Source: Phorcus lineatus
Taxonomy: Eukaryota; Mollusca; Gastropoda; Trochida; Trochidae
Reading direction: 5' to 3'
Assembly (NCBI GenBank): GCA_921293015.1
Contig: OV121091.1
Span: forward strand, 27,574,839 to 27,638,838
Length of the DNA: 64,000 nucleotides
A program made the position numbers and the translations under genes. The notes beneath the pieces are model-generated. The model ran no database searches. It was not told the DNA's origin and saw nothing but the letters and a program-made list of their open reading frames with translations. Shown piece after piece: positions 49,216 to 61,329 of the stretch (the stretch's first letter is position 1; each line of letters opens with the position of its first letter).

Positions 49216-50260
49216 GGTGTCATAGTTGCGCAATGCAATGTAATGTAAACATTGACTATATTTGCCTGTAAATTCATAAGTTTATAATTTCATTTCTAAT
49301 TCTATTGCTTTTTTCATCATATACTGTCGACAACTGTTACATAACAATACTCCTAAGCTAACAATCTCATTGAAACCATACGAACCAATAACTCGTACAT
49401 TTGTGCCTCGACGAGTTTAAGATCTGAATATGGAAAATGTAGTAAGTATTTAACTTAACTGGTTAATTCTTTGATTGACCTTGATATTGATTCTTAAAAT
49501 ACAAATTTAGTTTTATGCTTCCGACTGCTCTTTTAAATAAGAGCTTACTTGATAACCTTTGTCGGTTTGGTAAATCAAATGTGTTTATCAACATGTTTGT
49601 TAAAAATTCAGATCTTTCACAAATGGTATTAAGAATGAGAATCAAGTCATACTAAATTAAATTCATTCTTATAAACAATGTCATATAAATAATTTGTCCT
49701 GAGAATAAATCGTTTTCATTCAAATCATTTTCAAACATATTGTTTCCTTAAACTCTGTAAAGTCAAAAATATAAAACAGATTAAATTTTTCATTCAAAAT
49801 GTACTTTTAAAATAAAATTGTTAAAAACAATTCCGTCCGACTTTCATCAAGATTTTATGATACATATCAAGTTTGAGAGGGTGAGCTTAGCCTTTGTTAT
49901 TATAATATACATATTAAATTCCTTTCATCTTACCTTGATTTCTTAAAATTCACCTGAATTAGATACGATTTATAAACCTATCTACAGTGATATAATAATG
50001 ATAAAATGGTTGCAGAAACATCGGCAATGGCATGCAATTCAGCAACAGATACTTGGGAAAACAGTATTGAAAGATGTTTATAAGTATTTTGTATCAGTTA
50101 CATGCAGTAAGTTGTCATTATATAGAAGCATGATTCATTTCCATTTTAAACATCCATATTGAAATGTTTCTAGCGATATACTTCTCGATGTCAAGATCGT
50201 CCCTAAGAATGCCTTTATATAATGTGAAACTTGGTTTTCAATCTTTAATATTTATAACAG
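49216..50260. other. No gene seen before the 50.26-kb exon candidate
   Basis: AT-rich, short frames only. Confidence 0.45.
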
Positions 50261-50307
50261 ATGAAGAAGAACGCACCAACCCTGAAGACGATGCATTACG
50301 GGCGTGA
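50261..50307 (+). CDS. Candidate terminal coding exon of an unidentified gene
   Basis: A TTTATAACAG acceptor is followed in one frame by EEERTNPEDDALRA and a stop. The acidic, polar composition and less AT-rich bases differ from the flanks, and about 270 bp of similarly GC-richer sequence follows like a 3'UTR. An AATAAA occurs at 50,802. No partner exon was identified, and linkage to the exon candidate at 18.5 kb is neither supported nor excluded (the phases cannot be joined directly). Confidence 0.3.
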
Positions 50308-51008
50308 CACCAGTCTAGATATATACCAGGGAAGTAACTTGATGCAATAGGATCCAACCGGGAAGCTTCCCGGGAGAAGGCCTGATCAGACAGGAATGGA
50401 CAGACACACACAATATGATGACGTCATAGATATGATGGTTTATATGGTTTAACAGGTGCAGAAATGGTCATGGATCATCTAGTGATGGGGACGGCAAAAT
50501 CTGGCTGATCTAACTGACTTGTTTAACTGTCCCCAACCGGCTCAGAACTCCACTCTTTTTTCACTCACGGAGGGGGGGCCTATTTAAAGCATACACATGA
50601 CAAATAACTTCCAATCCCTTAAACGCACTAGTGCACACCAATATTTCGTTAACACAACGAATGCACAGATACTGCATATCTCTCGATATTACTCAAGATC
50701 CTCACTCTAGTAATCCACCTCGTAAGTTATTTAACAAATATTTACGTATTCAGGTAGTAGAGTTGATTTTTAAAGACCGAAAGTATTTAATGTTACGTTA
50801 CAATAAATCCGCATGAACTACGATATCGGAAATATTAAGATTTTGCTTATAACCAAAAAAGCGGAAACGGCAGCCGCTTTGGTCAATCTAATAGCAATGC
50901 TAATGCTGTGTTATTAAATCGGTTTATTTACAGCATTGCTTTCATAAAACATAATTCATTCTTCGTTCTCAGTTGAGAGTTTAGGTAAATTCAACAGCTG
51001 CACAAATA

Positions 51009-52539
51009 CTATCCAAAAAAGTTACGCATAGGTGATTTTTCATAACTGAAATCGAAATATTTTTATTTGTATTATTTGTATTGTCCAAAAAACTAATGAT
51101 ATTGATGATACTGACAAGTTGCTTTCGTTTTCTTTTCCAAAAATGGATCTTGCGTGGAAATGTTGACTTTGGTGAACATTTTAGGGATAAATAAAAAACG
51201 TTTCGCCACAACGCAACACGTGCAATTACGCACGTGAAACTTTTGTGGAAAATGCACGCAGTTTGTGGCTATAAAAAGGGATACCCATTCGGATTTGCCA
51301 CTTGTTTGGAGATTGATTATAAGACAATCCATAGTGCCACGTCTTGACGCTGCAACAAGAAACATCACCATCGCAAGACTTCAAGCTGGAGAGTCCCAAT
51401 ATTCGGTGGCAAGACGTCTCATTCTTAGCAAGAGCACCATTTCAAGACTTTTCGCCAGGTTCGTCCTGACCAACACGACAAATGACCGTCCTCGTTCAGG
51501 CAGGCCACGTGTCACCACACCAGCTCAAGATTGCTACATCTGGGGCATCCATTTGCGTTATCTCACAACTACTGCCGAGAGTACTGCAGGCAACAAACCA
51601 GGACTGAGAAGAATTTCAAGCCAGACTTTACGGAACATGGATTCGAGGGAGGGAGCATGGATTGATAGCCAGGTGACCCTACGTTGGCAACGTTCTACGT
51701 CGTCAACACCGTGTCAATCGACTTCGTTGGTGTAACAAAGTGGGTGTTTGGAATCTTCGCAACTAGCGCCGAGTTTGGTTCGGTGATGAATCCAGGTTCC
51801 TATTGCGGAGGCGAGATGGTAGAAACCGTGTTTACTGACGTCGAAACGAACGTTTTGCCCCTTTCTGTGTTCTTGAGGTGGACAGATTTGGTGGAAGCAG
51901 CGTTATGATGTGAGCGGCGATAGCGTACACTGGTCGCACCAATATAATCCACGTTCAGGGAAATTTGACGGCCGTACGCTACAGAGACAACGTCCTGCAG
52001 CCACACCTCCTGCCTGTTACTGACGTCCAACGTGATCTGTTCCAGGAGGACAACGCCAGGCTAGATACTGGACGAGTCACTAGGGATTTCCTCGCCAGAA
52101 ACAACATTAATCAGTTCCAATGGCCGTCTCGTTACCACGATTTGAACCCAATTGAGCATCTTTGGGATGAATTTGATAGACGTCTTCGTCAGCGTCAACA
52201 AACTCACAAACTCTACAAGAACTGGCTCTATTTGTGCAGCAAGAGTGGCAGACGATTCCAAAACCAACCATATAGCGTCTAATCCAGTCGATGCCAAGGC
52301 GGGTGAGAACTGTCATCAACGCACAAAATGGCCACAACAGATACTGACTTTAAGCGGACGTCTGTGAAATATTGTGAAAGCCATATCTAATGTTATTACG
52401 TAATTTTGTTAATTGATATCACCTTAAATCTGATGTAAAAATTCACACTTTTAACTTCATTCCCTTTGAATTTATAAGCGTTTGAAAATACGACAATTTC
52501 TGTTAACAAATCTGGCTATGCGTTTCTTTTTTTGGATAG
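51009..52539 (+). mobile_element. Tc1-like DD34E transposon, complete ends, dead transposase
   Basis: 1,531 bp bounded by CTATCCAAAAAA-containing TIRs (51,009-51,031 and 52,516-52,539, one indel) and flanked by TA. The transposase starts about 51,265: a paired-like HTH (ITIARLQAGESQYSVARRL, STISRLFARF), then DRPRSGRPRVTTPAQD. The catalytic residues are present: D in FGDESRF (51,785), D in FQEDNAR (52,049) and E in NPIEHLWDE (52,154), 34 residues between the last two. It is inactivated by at least two frameshifts and by TAG and TGA at two conserved Trp positions. Confidence 0.93.
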
Positions 52540-52842
52540 TATAATAAGAGTTCAGCCGCTTTCAACTGTCTAAAATGTTTCCGTTTTGTGCACAGCTAAC
52601 ATTTGATTTGTTATATGTCCAAGCCAACAGCGGCTATTTAAAATTTTTCATTGTTGATTGCAGGTCAATTGTAAAGAATTTTAAGTATTTCATTGCATCG
52701 ATAGAAAGCTTAAGTGAATGCATAAGTCCTCTTAAACCTTAAAATAGCCAATTTAAACCATTAAAGCGTGCACTAGTGCCTTTAAGCTAATACAATGTCA
52801 CATAGAAATGGATTGACATGATATTTCATTATGTATACAGCT

Positions 52843-53332
52843 GCATGCCAAAAGTTTGTTCACATATCTGAAAATAAACGTATAATATTGAATTTCCAAT
52901 ACAGATATGCAGATTCATTCTGCTTTAAGGCAAATTTTTATCGTACCCCCACAATTACCCGTAACAGTTTTGGTAGGCGATTGAAGTGACCAGGGGTCAA
53001 ATTCCGAAAATACTAATTTTTATTTTTATTCATAAAATAAACTCCTTCAAACATTAGTCACGTTTGTTCCTTAGCACAAAGTCAGCGTGATTAGGTTGGT
53101 TTTAATCTCAGAGAGTCGATATGGAACATTTCATTTGACATTTAACGAAATCGAGATTTCGAAAATATTACCCCATCTATCTATATCAATATGCCAAAAT
53201 TCTATTTTTTGCGCGCGAGACCAGACGATCCCAAAATGAGTTCAAAGTTATTCTATTGACGTTGAAACGAAACCCAAATTACATGATATTTGCACTATGA
53301 TTCAGTGGTAAGTGAACAAACTTTCGGTATGC
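52843..53332 (+). mobile_element. MITE copy B, both termini present
   Basis: GCATGCCaAAAGTTTGTTCAC (52,843) is mirrored by GTGAACAAACTTTCGGTATGC (to 53,332). It is 490 bp with no coding capacity. It is the most complete of three family copies in the window (17.87 kb inverted, 31.38 kb partial). Confidence 0.82.
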
Positions 53333-54005
53333 ATATGTATATGTTACAATTGTTCATTTTCCATTGCCCAAAGTGATGGACAATAAGGAGTTGATAATTA
53401 CTGAAGCATATGAACAATATTCATATCGGTAGGTGATTACCCCAGTGATCGCGTAATGTTTCTGTTATAAATTTACTCAACAACTTGAACTATAGAAAAA
53501 TGCGGATAAATATGAAGAATTTACATACAGTAATTAACACTGTCATACAAAAATATGGCGTTTTACTAACAATAGCATATATGGTTAAAAAAATGGTTAT
53601 TGTTCGCAGAGATTAGAATGTCAGAAATAGAGAGTTTGGATGCTCTGTTTAGAACTCTGTGAAATACCAATATAGTCTTACAGTTTGACATTCAATGTAT
53701 ACATGATACATCGCTCAAACCACATGTTACACACGTGTTATTAACTAAAATCATTTCTAATAACGCTCGTTTAGAATATATAGCTGTATAAATAAATGTG
53801 TGTAGGGCATCCAAAAGTTTTGTTTCTTTGTACTTTCCAATGGATGTCGCCTTTTAGTTCGGATTCCCTTTTGAAACGTGCTTCTGGAAACTAATTTTTT
53901 TTTTCGTCAGTTAGGTAATCGCAACATAATCTTGATCCTTTTAAAAGTCTAACAAGACCAAGCAGTCCAAAAACTCATCATTCATGACTTCGATCCGTAA
54001 CAATT

Positions 54006-54461
54006 CTATTTTCTCTTCTCTACAGTTAATGTTTATCATTTTATTTTACATTATTTGCACTGAGACTAGAATTATGAGTACTTGTAACCTTTTGTCTACT
54101 TATGTGTACTTATAACACACAAATTAAGTGTCCAAAAGCAAACCAAGGGACATACCGTTAATGCACTATCATTGAAATACACCAACTCGGCCTTGGGAAA
54201 AAAACTATTTTCTCTTCTTTACAGTTAATGTATATTATTTTATTTTACATTATCTGCACTGAGAATAGATTTATGAGTACTTGTAACCATTTTTTTACTT
54301 ATGTGTACTTATAACACACAAATTAAGTGTCCAAAAGCAAAGCAAGAAACCTACCGTTAGTCTACTATCGTTGAAATACACCAACTCGGCCTTGGGGAAA
54401 AAAACTATTTTCTCTTCTCTACAGTTAATGTATATCACTCTATTTTACATTATTTGCACTT
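54006..54461 (+). repeat. Tandem repeat, about 200-bp unit, 2.3 copies
   Basis: Units start at 54,006, 54,206 and 54,406 with TATTTTCTCTTCTyTACAG and carry ACTTATGTGTACTTATAACA, GTGTCCAAAAGCAAA and ACACCAACTCGGCCTTGGG in the same order, over 90% identical by eye. The third copy stops after about 55 bp. No coding frame. Confidence 0.92.
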
Positions 54462-57401
54462 TATTTGAAAAGAATTAATTAAGATTTCCTTATTTTAACG
54501 ATATGGGAAGATGGACACATGGAAGTATTTTTCCTGTAAGTCACACCGGAGTTACATATTTTCATTGCATTTGATCAGTTGTTGAGAACCAATGAAAATG
54601 AACGATGTGCCGGAAATATTTCATTCATCTTTCATACTTTTCCCGACTGGTAATTTGTCTTCCTGTATTCTGCATTTAAAAAACTGTTTATTTGTTCCAT
54701 GTGGTTGCCATTCGTCACTTTTCAGAGGTGCCACCACATAAACACATGACATAAGTCTGTCAAATTGCACAAAAGTAAAGAAATTAACGATTATTAAGTT
54801 ACTAAGTCATCACGTTAAGCTTAAAGTCGCGAAGAAAGCGCCTGGTTTCGTTCTATTTTAAACACGTCATAGGCTATGACGTCACAGTGCCATAAGCTAT
54901 GTCACAAATTTTTTACCTGTCTTGTGGTATTACTGTAAGGCGTCGCTGACCTCTTCAAATCAATATAAAACTGTTCTATGTTACAATTTTGAATGGCGGT
55001 TATGAAAAGAAGGAATAAACTTTCAACAACTACATTTAGCTTATATTTTGAAACTTTTTCACAAATGACAATTTAGCCGTGCGTGGGTAAGTGTCTAGTA
55101 AAGCCAGAGCACACGCGTATAAATTTGGAGATTAGCCACTCTAATTTCAATTACGAGATATTTTTAGTATATAACGTAGGATTTACTGGTATTGATTATT
55201 TTGTCCGATATGTTGCCGAAAATGTCTTTAATTAATATGTTTTGCAAAAAAATGAACATAAAGTCATTGCAAATCAAAGTTATCACATATTACGAATTTG
55301 CTGTTTTGGCTCTTGTATCCCCCATCTGTCTGCACTGTGGTGTTACAAAACCAGTTAAAATTCAGGAACTAAAGGCTGCTATCCATGGACATTTTTAGTA
55401 AATTTTCAAGAGTAACTCACTCATTTTTGGCGAGATTTTTTTTATTTGTAACAACATAAAATAATATAACATCAACATGTATATAACTATATAAATGTGA
55501 TCTGTCTTTTCATGAAAAACCTACACCGACACTTGTTCATTACCGTAAAGGTTATATAAAAGTCTAGCATCTCATCGATAAACTTCCGTCCGTTGTTCGA
55601 ACGGCAACCAGCCTAGAGATCTATTATTAAAAGTTCGAATTTGAAATCTCGCTGTCGAAGTCAATTAGACAAGATTCCTTATTGACCGGAACTTTCTTGA
55701 GGCCGTTTGGTGGTCCAATGGAGTGTATCTTTATTAGGGAAAGCCCAAAACGACAAAAATAGCATTTGGACGAAACGATTAACGAAAGGTTTTACAACAA
55801 AATTATAAATAGTTTGCATATGAGTACGTGCTTTTCTAGGAGTCAATGAAAAATATCACTGCACATCGTACAAATGCGTATAGACTAATAGAATATCTTA
55901 TTTCATTCATAAATCAAAATTAATTTCCATCAACATTTGCGTTTTTATGGCAAAGAGTTACCAATGGAATGGCATAAAATTTCAGCGGCGATTCCTAAAT
56001 ACATGTATATGTGTTGCAGTTTTTTCAAGTTCCTAAGGTCACTCGCGATGTTTTGCTATGGATTTTTTCAGTTGTTAGGTATTTTCATCAAAGAGTTGAC
56101 AGCTATATATTTCACTTCCTGGCACGTGACTTTGCATCGACGGCATGATAAAGTAATTTTGAGCTTTTTTAGCAACTGTTCAGATGCAATTTTAGAAAAA
56201 AATAGTTAAGGCTTCAGTTATGTAAATAATATTTTGACTGACAGTTCTATTTTTTAAATTATTTTCTATGGCAGTTTCAAAAAATAGAAAATTTCTTAGG
56301 TAATTTTGTTTTAATTTGATTGAGAATGTAAAATATGAAATCGAGCTCTTACTTTCAAATTGAGATAGAATTTCGAACGAAAACACTGACCACTGTAATT
56401 TTCAAGGCACGGTAGCATGCCTCCTAGTGAAAATAAGGTGCACTCAGAGAAAAGAAATCAAGAGTTACCAATCAGTATAAGGTATTCAAAGTTCTGTAAA
56501 ATAAAGTTTATGTAAAATAAATTGAAAGTTTAAGATGTGAAATTTGGACTCCAGTGTTTCACAAATCCGTGAAAACGGGTTCAGGTGGCAATATCAAAAT
56601 GATAATTGATTTAAACTTTATTTGTTTCCAGGAAACAGGAAAAGGGCATTGATAAACAGGGCTGCCCATATTTGAGTATCGCTTCCAGTGACGTGGACGG
56701 GATACATACAAAGTAGCATATAACATACATTATTTCAGGAAACAAATTCATATAATGCTCACATAATATGTGAATTCAATAATCAAAAAAATCTATGAAC
56801 ATGTGCAATCAAAAAGAGAAAATAAAAATTTGTCTGCTATGTCTGCGTTTGCGTGGTAACAACTTTGAGGTTGTTCAATTGAGCGTTTTAAATCACTGGA
56901 ATCGTTTCCTTATGTCTACAAATCGAGTCAACGATTGTCAAGTTAATGTCATCAGATAAATCGATGTTACCATAAGGAACAGTCATTTTATCGAAACAAT
57001 TTACATAATTACAGCTGTTTTATCTAACACGTGAATAGATTTTGAAAATGAATAGGCAGTGCATAACATCTTTATAATGATAGTTGCAGGAGCAGGTAGC
57101 AGAGATTTCTATAAAACTATCGAACTTGTGACCTTTAAGTTCTACAACCTAATCTTAAACGACATACTGTTACTGGTTTTGTCAGTACCAAAGTCTCAAA
57201 ATATTTTATGAACGTTACAATCGGTTTTGAAGATAGCAATGGATAAAAAATCTTTAAGTGACAAATCGAGATCTTTCCAACGATGTTACGAAGAAACGTT
57301 TGTGTAATTCAGTACGACATACGAAATTTTTTATTTTTTAATGTTTGAGTAATACGGTCCGTAATGTTAGACACTGATGTTGCAACAAATGTCGATGAAT
57401 A
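54462..57401. other. No gene supported
   Basis: Contains a CRE (TGACGTCA near 54,879) inside an ATAGGCTATGACGTCAC palindromic stretch also seen at 36.12 kb. A plus frame at 55,192-55,398 and another at 55,937-56,209 lack domains. Confidence 0.45.
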
Positions 57402-58745
57402 TTATGGTATCAAGTTGAACTTCTCTTGATAAAAAAGACGTTGTCGTCTTACAGCTAGTAATGTAAATCCTATTTCATCATACAGTTTTGTATGGCTGGT
57501 ACTTCTAACTGCATTACATATTGTCATAAGTGCATCCAAATGTATTTTATCAAGTAATATAGTTGATGATATTATCACAATAGTCAAAAAGAGAAAGGAT
57601 GTAAGAACTATATTTAGTACTTGCAAGGTTTGTCGACTCAGACAGTACTTGTAGCCCCGCAACACTTTATCATCGGTCTTACATTTATAATTACATTTTC
57701 TATGTGGGAGTGCAAATTACCGTTTGATTGGAAAGTCATCCTGAAATGTTTATGAGTACTGATATCGTTTATAATTATATCTTTCATTTCTAAATTCGGC
57801 ACTTGCGTACGTACTTGTTTCCCAGAGAATGTTATGAATGCTTTTCGGCATTAAAATTGACTTTCTACTTATTGATCCACTCAGAAATTTTAAATAAATC
57901 ATTAATAATGAGGCATGACGTTTCATTTGATTCACCAATATTGATGTATATTAATGTCGTCATCAAAAGGTATTTCATTGCAATTAATCTAATCTACTTT
58001 GTCCTTAAAACGTGAAATAACAGTGGACCCAAAACAGAACCCTGGGTGCCCAACTCTTGTCCGTTAATAACTGTATACTTGTTTTTGTCAGAGAGATAAC
58101 TTCAAAATAGTTCAATAATTTTTCCCGAAGGCCATATAATTTCAATTTGAAGAAAAAACGCTTGCATTATTCTCTATCAAATAGAGAATGGAGTAATAAT
58201 TCCATCGCTTAAAAATATACTATGTACATGTTTATGAACACATTTTAAGAAAACCTTTGAAAGACAACTTGTTAATGAGGTAAATAGGTCTGTAGCTGGA
58301 TCATATATGTTAACTTATTTTCATGGAGTGGAATAACAGATGCGACTTTCCAGATATCAGGAAGAACTGCCCTGGATAGGAATGGATTAAAGAGCCACTC
58401 CGTGATTTTCATAACATATTATTTACCTTTGATACGAACTTAAATGTCATATGTGGTGATATAAAATCAAAACATCTTAACTTTTCATGTCCAAAAGACA
58501 GAGCTTAAGTTATTATAAATATTTTTCATTTTATTCTTTGTTGTCTTCTTAGTGGATCTTTGAAATTACTAAGTTACGTTTATGCTTGAATTACATTTTT
58601 TGGCTTTCTCTATGGACTCTGTTACGTAGTCTAAAGTCTACGGATGTATTCATTAATCCAAGCTTCGTCACGTGTACGATTTCTACCCAAATTATTAAGT
58701 ACGAAAGAATCAATATTTTGAATTATATCATGTAATGAGTCAACT
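57402..58745 (-). mobile_element. Jockey/CR1-like LINE ORF2 pseudogene, interrupted by a MITE
   Basis: From high to low coordinates on the minus strand: EAWINEYIRRL and RLRNRVHRKAKK-like linker (58.5-58.65 kb), [MITE], NPFLSRAVLPDIWKVASVIP (58.3-58.38 kb), an LGTQGSVLGPLLF motif (58.02-58.06 kb), a THKHFRMTFQSN region (57.73-57.77 kb), then LDKIHLDALMTICNAVRS and LYDEIGFTLLAVRRQR at the C-terminal domain (57.42-57.56 kb). Frameshifts and stops throughout. The YADD block is not recognisable. Confidence 0.8.
58387..58503 (-). mobile_element. Truncated second copy of the piggyBac-like MITE
   Basis: TTAA plus AGAGCCACTCCGTGATTTTc continues for about 115 bp, matching the right end of the 48.87-kb element in reverse, then stops without a second TIR or TTAA. 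It sits inside LINE sequence, whose homology resumes beyond it. Confidence 0.8.
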
Positions 58746-58758
58746 GACTTTTGGGTGC

Positions 58759-59040
58759 TTACATGACATTAACAATTAACCCTGCATTCCACTCAGATGC
58801 AGAAGCTGATTCACCCATTGCATCCATACTGTTATAATCACATATTCTCACCAAGTTTTCAACTATGTAACTAACCTTTTCATCAGCAGTTTTACACACA
58901 CAAATGAAAGGTTCAAACTGTGTTATGACAGGTATGTTTAAACAAGAAGGACATCTTGACTTTCTCTCCACTGAGAAATACCTGTAGCCCGCAACATAAT
59001 TTGAATGGAAATCGTGACTGCTATGCATTCTCATTGACAT
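58759..59040 (-). CDS. Orphan minus-strand frame, 93 codons
   Basis: An open frame containing FSVERKSRCPSCLNIPV, FICVCKTADEKVSYIVENLV and SASASEWNAGLIVNV. It has four Cys in CxxC/CxC spacing, but no domain I recognise. It lies between a Penelope fragment and the LINE linker on the same strand, so it may be the remnant of an upstream LINE region or another element. Low confidence as a gene. Confidence 0.2.
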   Translation of the reverse strand: MSMRMHSSHDFHSNYVAGYRYFSVERKSRCPSCLNIPVITQFEPFICVCKTADEKVSYIVENLVRICDYNSMDAMGESASASEWNAGLIVNVM

Positions 59041-59089
59041 TGCAGCTATGACAAAATTTTAACCAAAGTTATAGATAATTATCCTTCAC

Positions 59090-59215
59090 CTGTAATAAAG
59101 GTGTACTCAAAGTCAGCCCTATTGGACCATCTCCAAGCAAACCCTGGACCCAAAATCCTTTGGGAAGACACCAAAGCCCTAGAAACCAACCACTCAGACT
59201 ACAAAATCAGAGAGT
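59090..59215 (+). mobile_element. Penelope-like GIY-YIG tail fragment
   Basis: VYSKSALLDHLQANPGPKIL then WEDTKALETNHSDYKIREF parallels SKSAISDHTQAHPDHRILW…YKIRKTLE of the 5.7-kb copy. The following CGTATCGTCAGCTTATCATGA also matches that copy's downstream sequence. It begins abruptly at about 59,090. Confidence 0.75.
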
Positions 59216-60180
59216 TCCATAATTATGCTTAATCCCATGAATCGTGCACACGGTTAATACGTATCGTCAGCTTATCATGATTTCTAATTAAGACCAATCA
59301 TCAGTTTCTCACTCTGTCCATCTGGCTTCCCCTCGTGCATTGTGTACCGTTACAACAAGCAATCAACATGTACATCAATTTTATTAACAACAAAAGTTAA
59401 ATATACCTCTTTGCACTTCAACCTACTCAATTGTGCAAACCTATCCTCATTGATGTATATGTTAACTTTCATAATCATGTCCAATATAACTAGCTTGAAA
59501 GCGATGTTACCATCGAAATCGAAACCATAATGTCGCAATCCGGTAGTTTTATTTCATGGTGTAAATATCCCACTTTAGACACTTTGTAATCAAAAGCATA
59601 TGTAGGCTATTCCCATCGGTTATCAAAGAAAATAAGTCCTGATACGAAATGAAACGAAAACGCGTTCAATTTTTACCTAATTGAATATCATAGTACGCAG
59701 TCCAAATGACCCGAGGCAAGAGTACATATGTAGCTTCATATACTTCAGTTATCGAAATAGTTAATGTTTTAACATTTAAGACTTCGCGATCATATGCCAT
59801 ATCACCATAAAACATATTGATTTTTTTCAAACGAAATCATCAGATGTTATCTGATATGAGTACTATTTCTGTATAGAAGTTTTTTTATTGACTCAAAAGA
59901 TTACATTATAGATTATCATAACCTATAGTAAAAAAAAAGTACATGTAGACATCCAAAGATTTTTGTATTCTTAAAATTGTTTTGACAAAATAAACTTTTA
60001 ATGTTTTATCCAAATTTAACGAATGGAAACAATGACAACATATCGCCCAAACGCATCTCAGTTGACGGGGAAAATATTTTTTCAGAAATAACGATTGTTT
60101 TTCATTTTCACATGAATTGGACAAGCTAAAAGTATGAAAACTGTGAATTCAATCATTCACAACTCTTGTTACGGAAAAAG
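59216..60180. other. No gene seen
   Basis: The first 100-300 bp may be decayed Penelope 3' region. The rest is AT-rich with short frames only. Confidence 0.4.
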
Positions 60181-60184
60181 CATT

Positions 60185-60705
60185 AGAAAATGCCCCATTT
60201 AATAACAGCAGAGCGAGAAAACAGAAAGAAAAAGTCATCGGAATGTCACAAGTGGGGGTTTCGAACAGTCAGATTGCCAGGTCGTTTGTTTGCACGCTGC
60301 AACGTCGTGCTAAAGCAAGACGGATCTTCAGCGACGAAAGTAGATTCAATTGGTTTTAAGCGGACGGCAAAGTGAGAGTTTACAGACTTCGAGGCGAGAG
60401 ACAGGCTGCAGCATCTGTCAAAGAATTTGTACCCTATTGCGGTGGTAGCGTCATGGTCCGGGGCGGAATCTGCGGGGACCAGAAGACAGATTTGGTGACA
60501 ATTCGTCAGATCCTTACAGCCCAGAGGTACAGGGATCAAGTGTTACAGCCTGTGGTATAGTTCCATTCATACAGATGCAGCAGCAGGGGATGATTATCCA
60601 ACAGGACAACGCAATACCACAAACCGCCAGGATCACCATGGACTTCCTAAACCGACAAAACAATCAGGTTTTGCCTTTGCCATCACGATGGTTTCCATGA
60701 GAAGA
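60185..60705 (+). mobile_element. Tc1-like transposase remnant with internal deletion
   Basis: The N-terminal HTH start VIGMSQVGVSNSQIARSF is joined within about 10 codons to the first catalytic motif IFSDESRFNWF. Then VYRLRGERQAAASVKEF, GGSVMVRGGICGDQKTD, AQRYRDQVLQPVV and, after a frame change, GMIIQQDNAIPQTARITMDF. The second half of the HTH and the third catalytic Glu are missing. No TIRs found. A different lineage from the 51-kb copy. Confidence 0.85.
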
Positions 60706-61329
60706 CGTGCCGACGCTTGCATTGACTGTTGGGGGTCACATCCGATACTAACTACACTATTTATGAACATCATACAACGTTATGTGTTGAACAAAATACT
60801 CTAACATTTCCTTCCAATGCTTGTAAATGTTTCACTATCATTATTAAACATTTTAAATGCTCAAAAGTTTGTCCTGTTTTCTTTGATAACCAAATTCCAA
60901 GGGTGTGAACTTTCTTTAGGTCATCAGTTAATATACAGATTATGAATAATGGCTGGTGTAGTTTTCATTAGAAGGGAAAATTTGTGCAGGAGAGATGTCA
61001 ACGATAATAACACATGCATGTTTATAATAAACATATAGCTATACATATAGAGAATATAAATTAAAGTTTACATATTACTTATTATTATCTAGGTACTGGT
61101 AGGACAGGGTTTCATTTGTGGTTGAATCAAACAATATTATGAATTTCAAAAAATATATAGCTATCAACAAAAATATTTGTTTCGGAGATTTGATATTCAC
61201 ATGTAAATATGTCTCTTTGCAGCATTGATGACATGGGTCTTTTTTTATGTAGAGTACTAAAGCAGACAATATATTTGGACACTGTTGGATGAGCATATAA
61301 TACGTTTTTAAGCATAATTTGTAGGTTAT

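Noticed and set aside
52061..52337. Minus-strand frames of 76-78 codons
   Set aside because: Antisense to the catalytic region of the Tc1-like transposase.
60246..60539. 97-codon minus frame
   Set aside because: Antisense of the Tc1-like transposase remnant.
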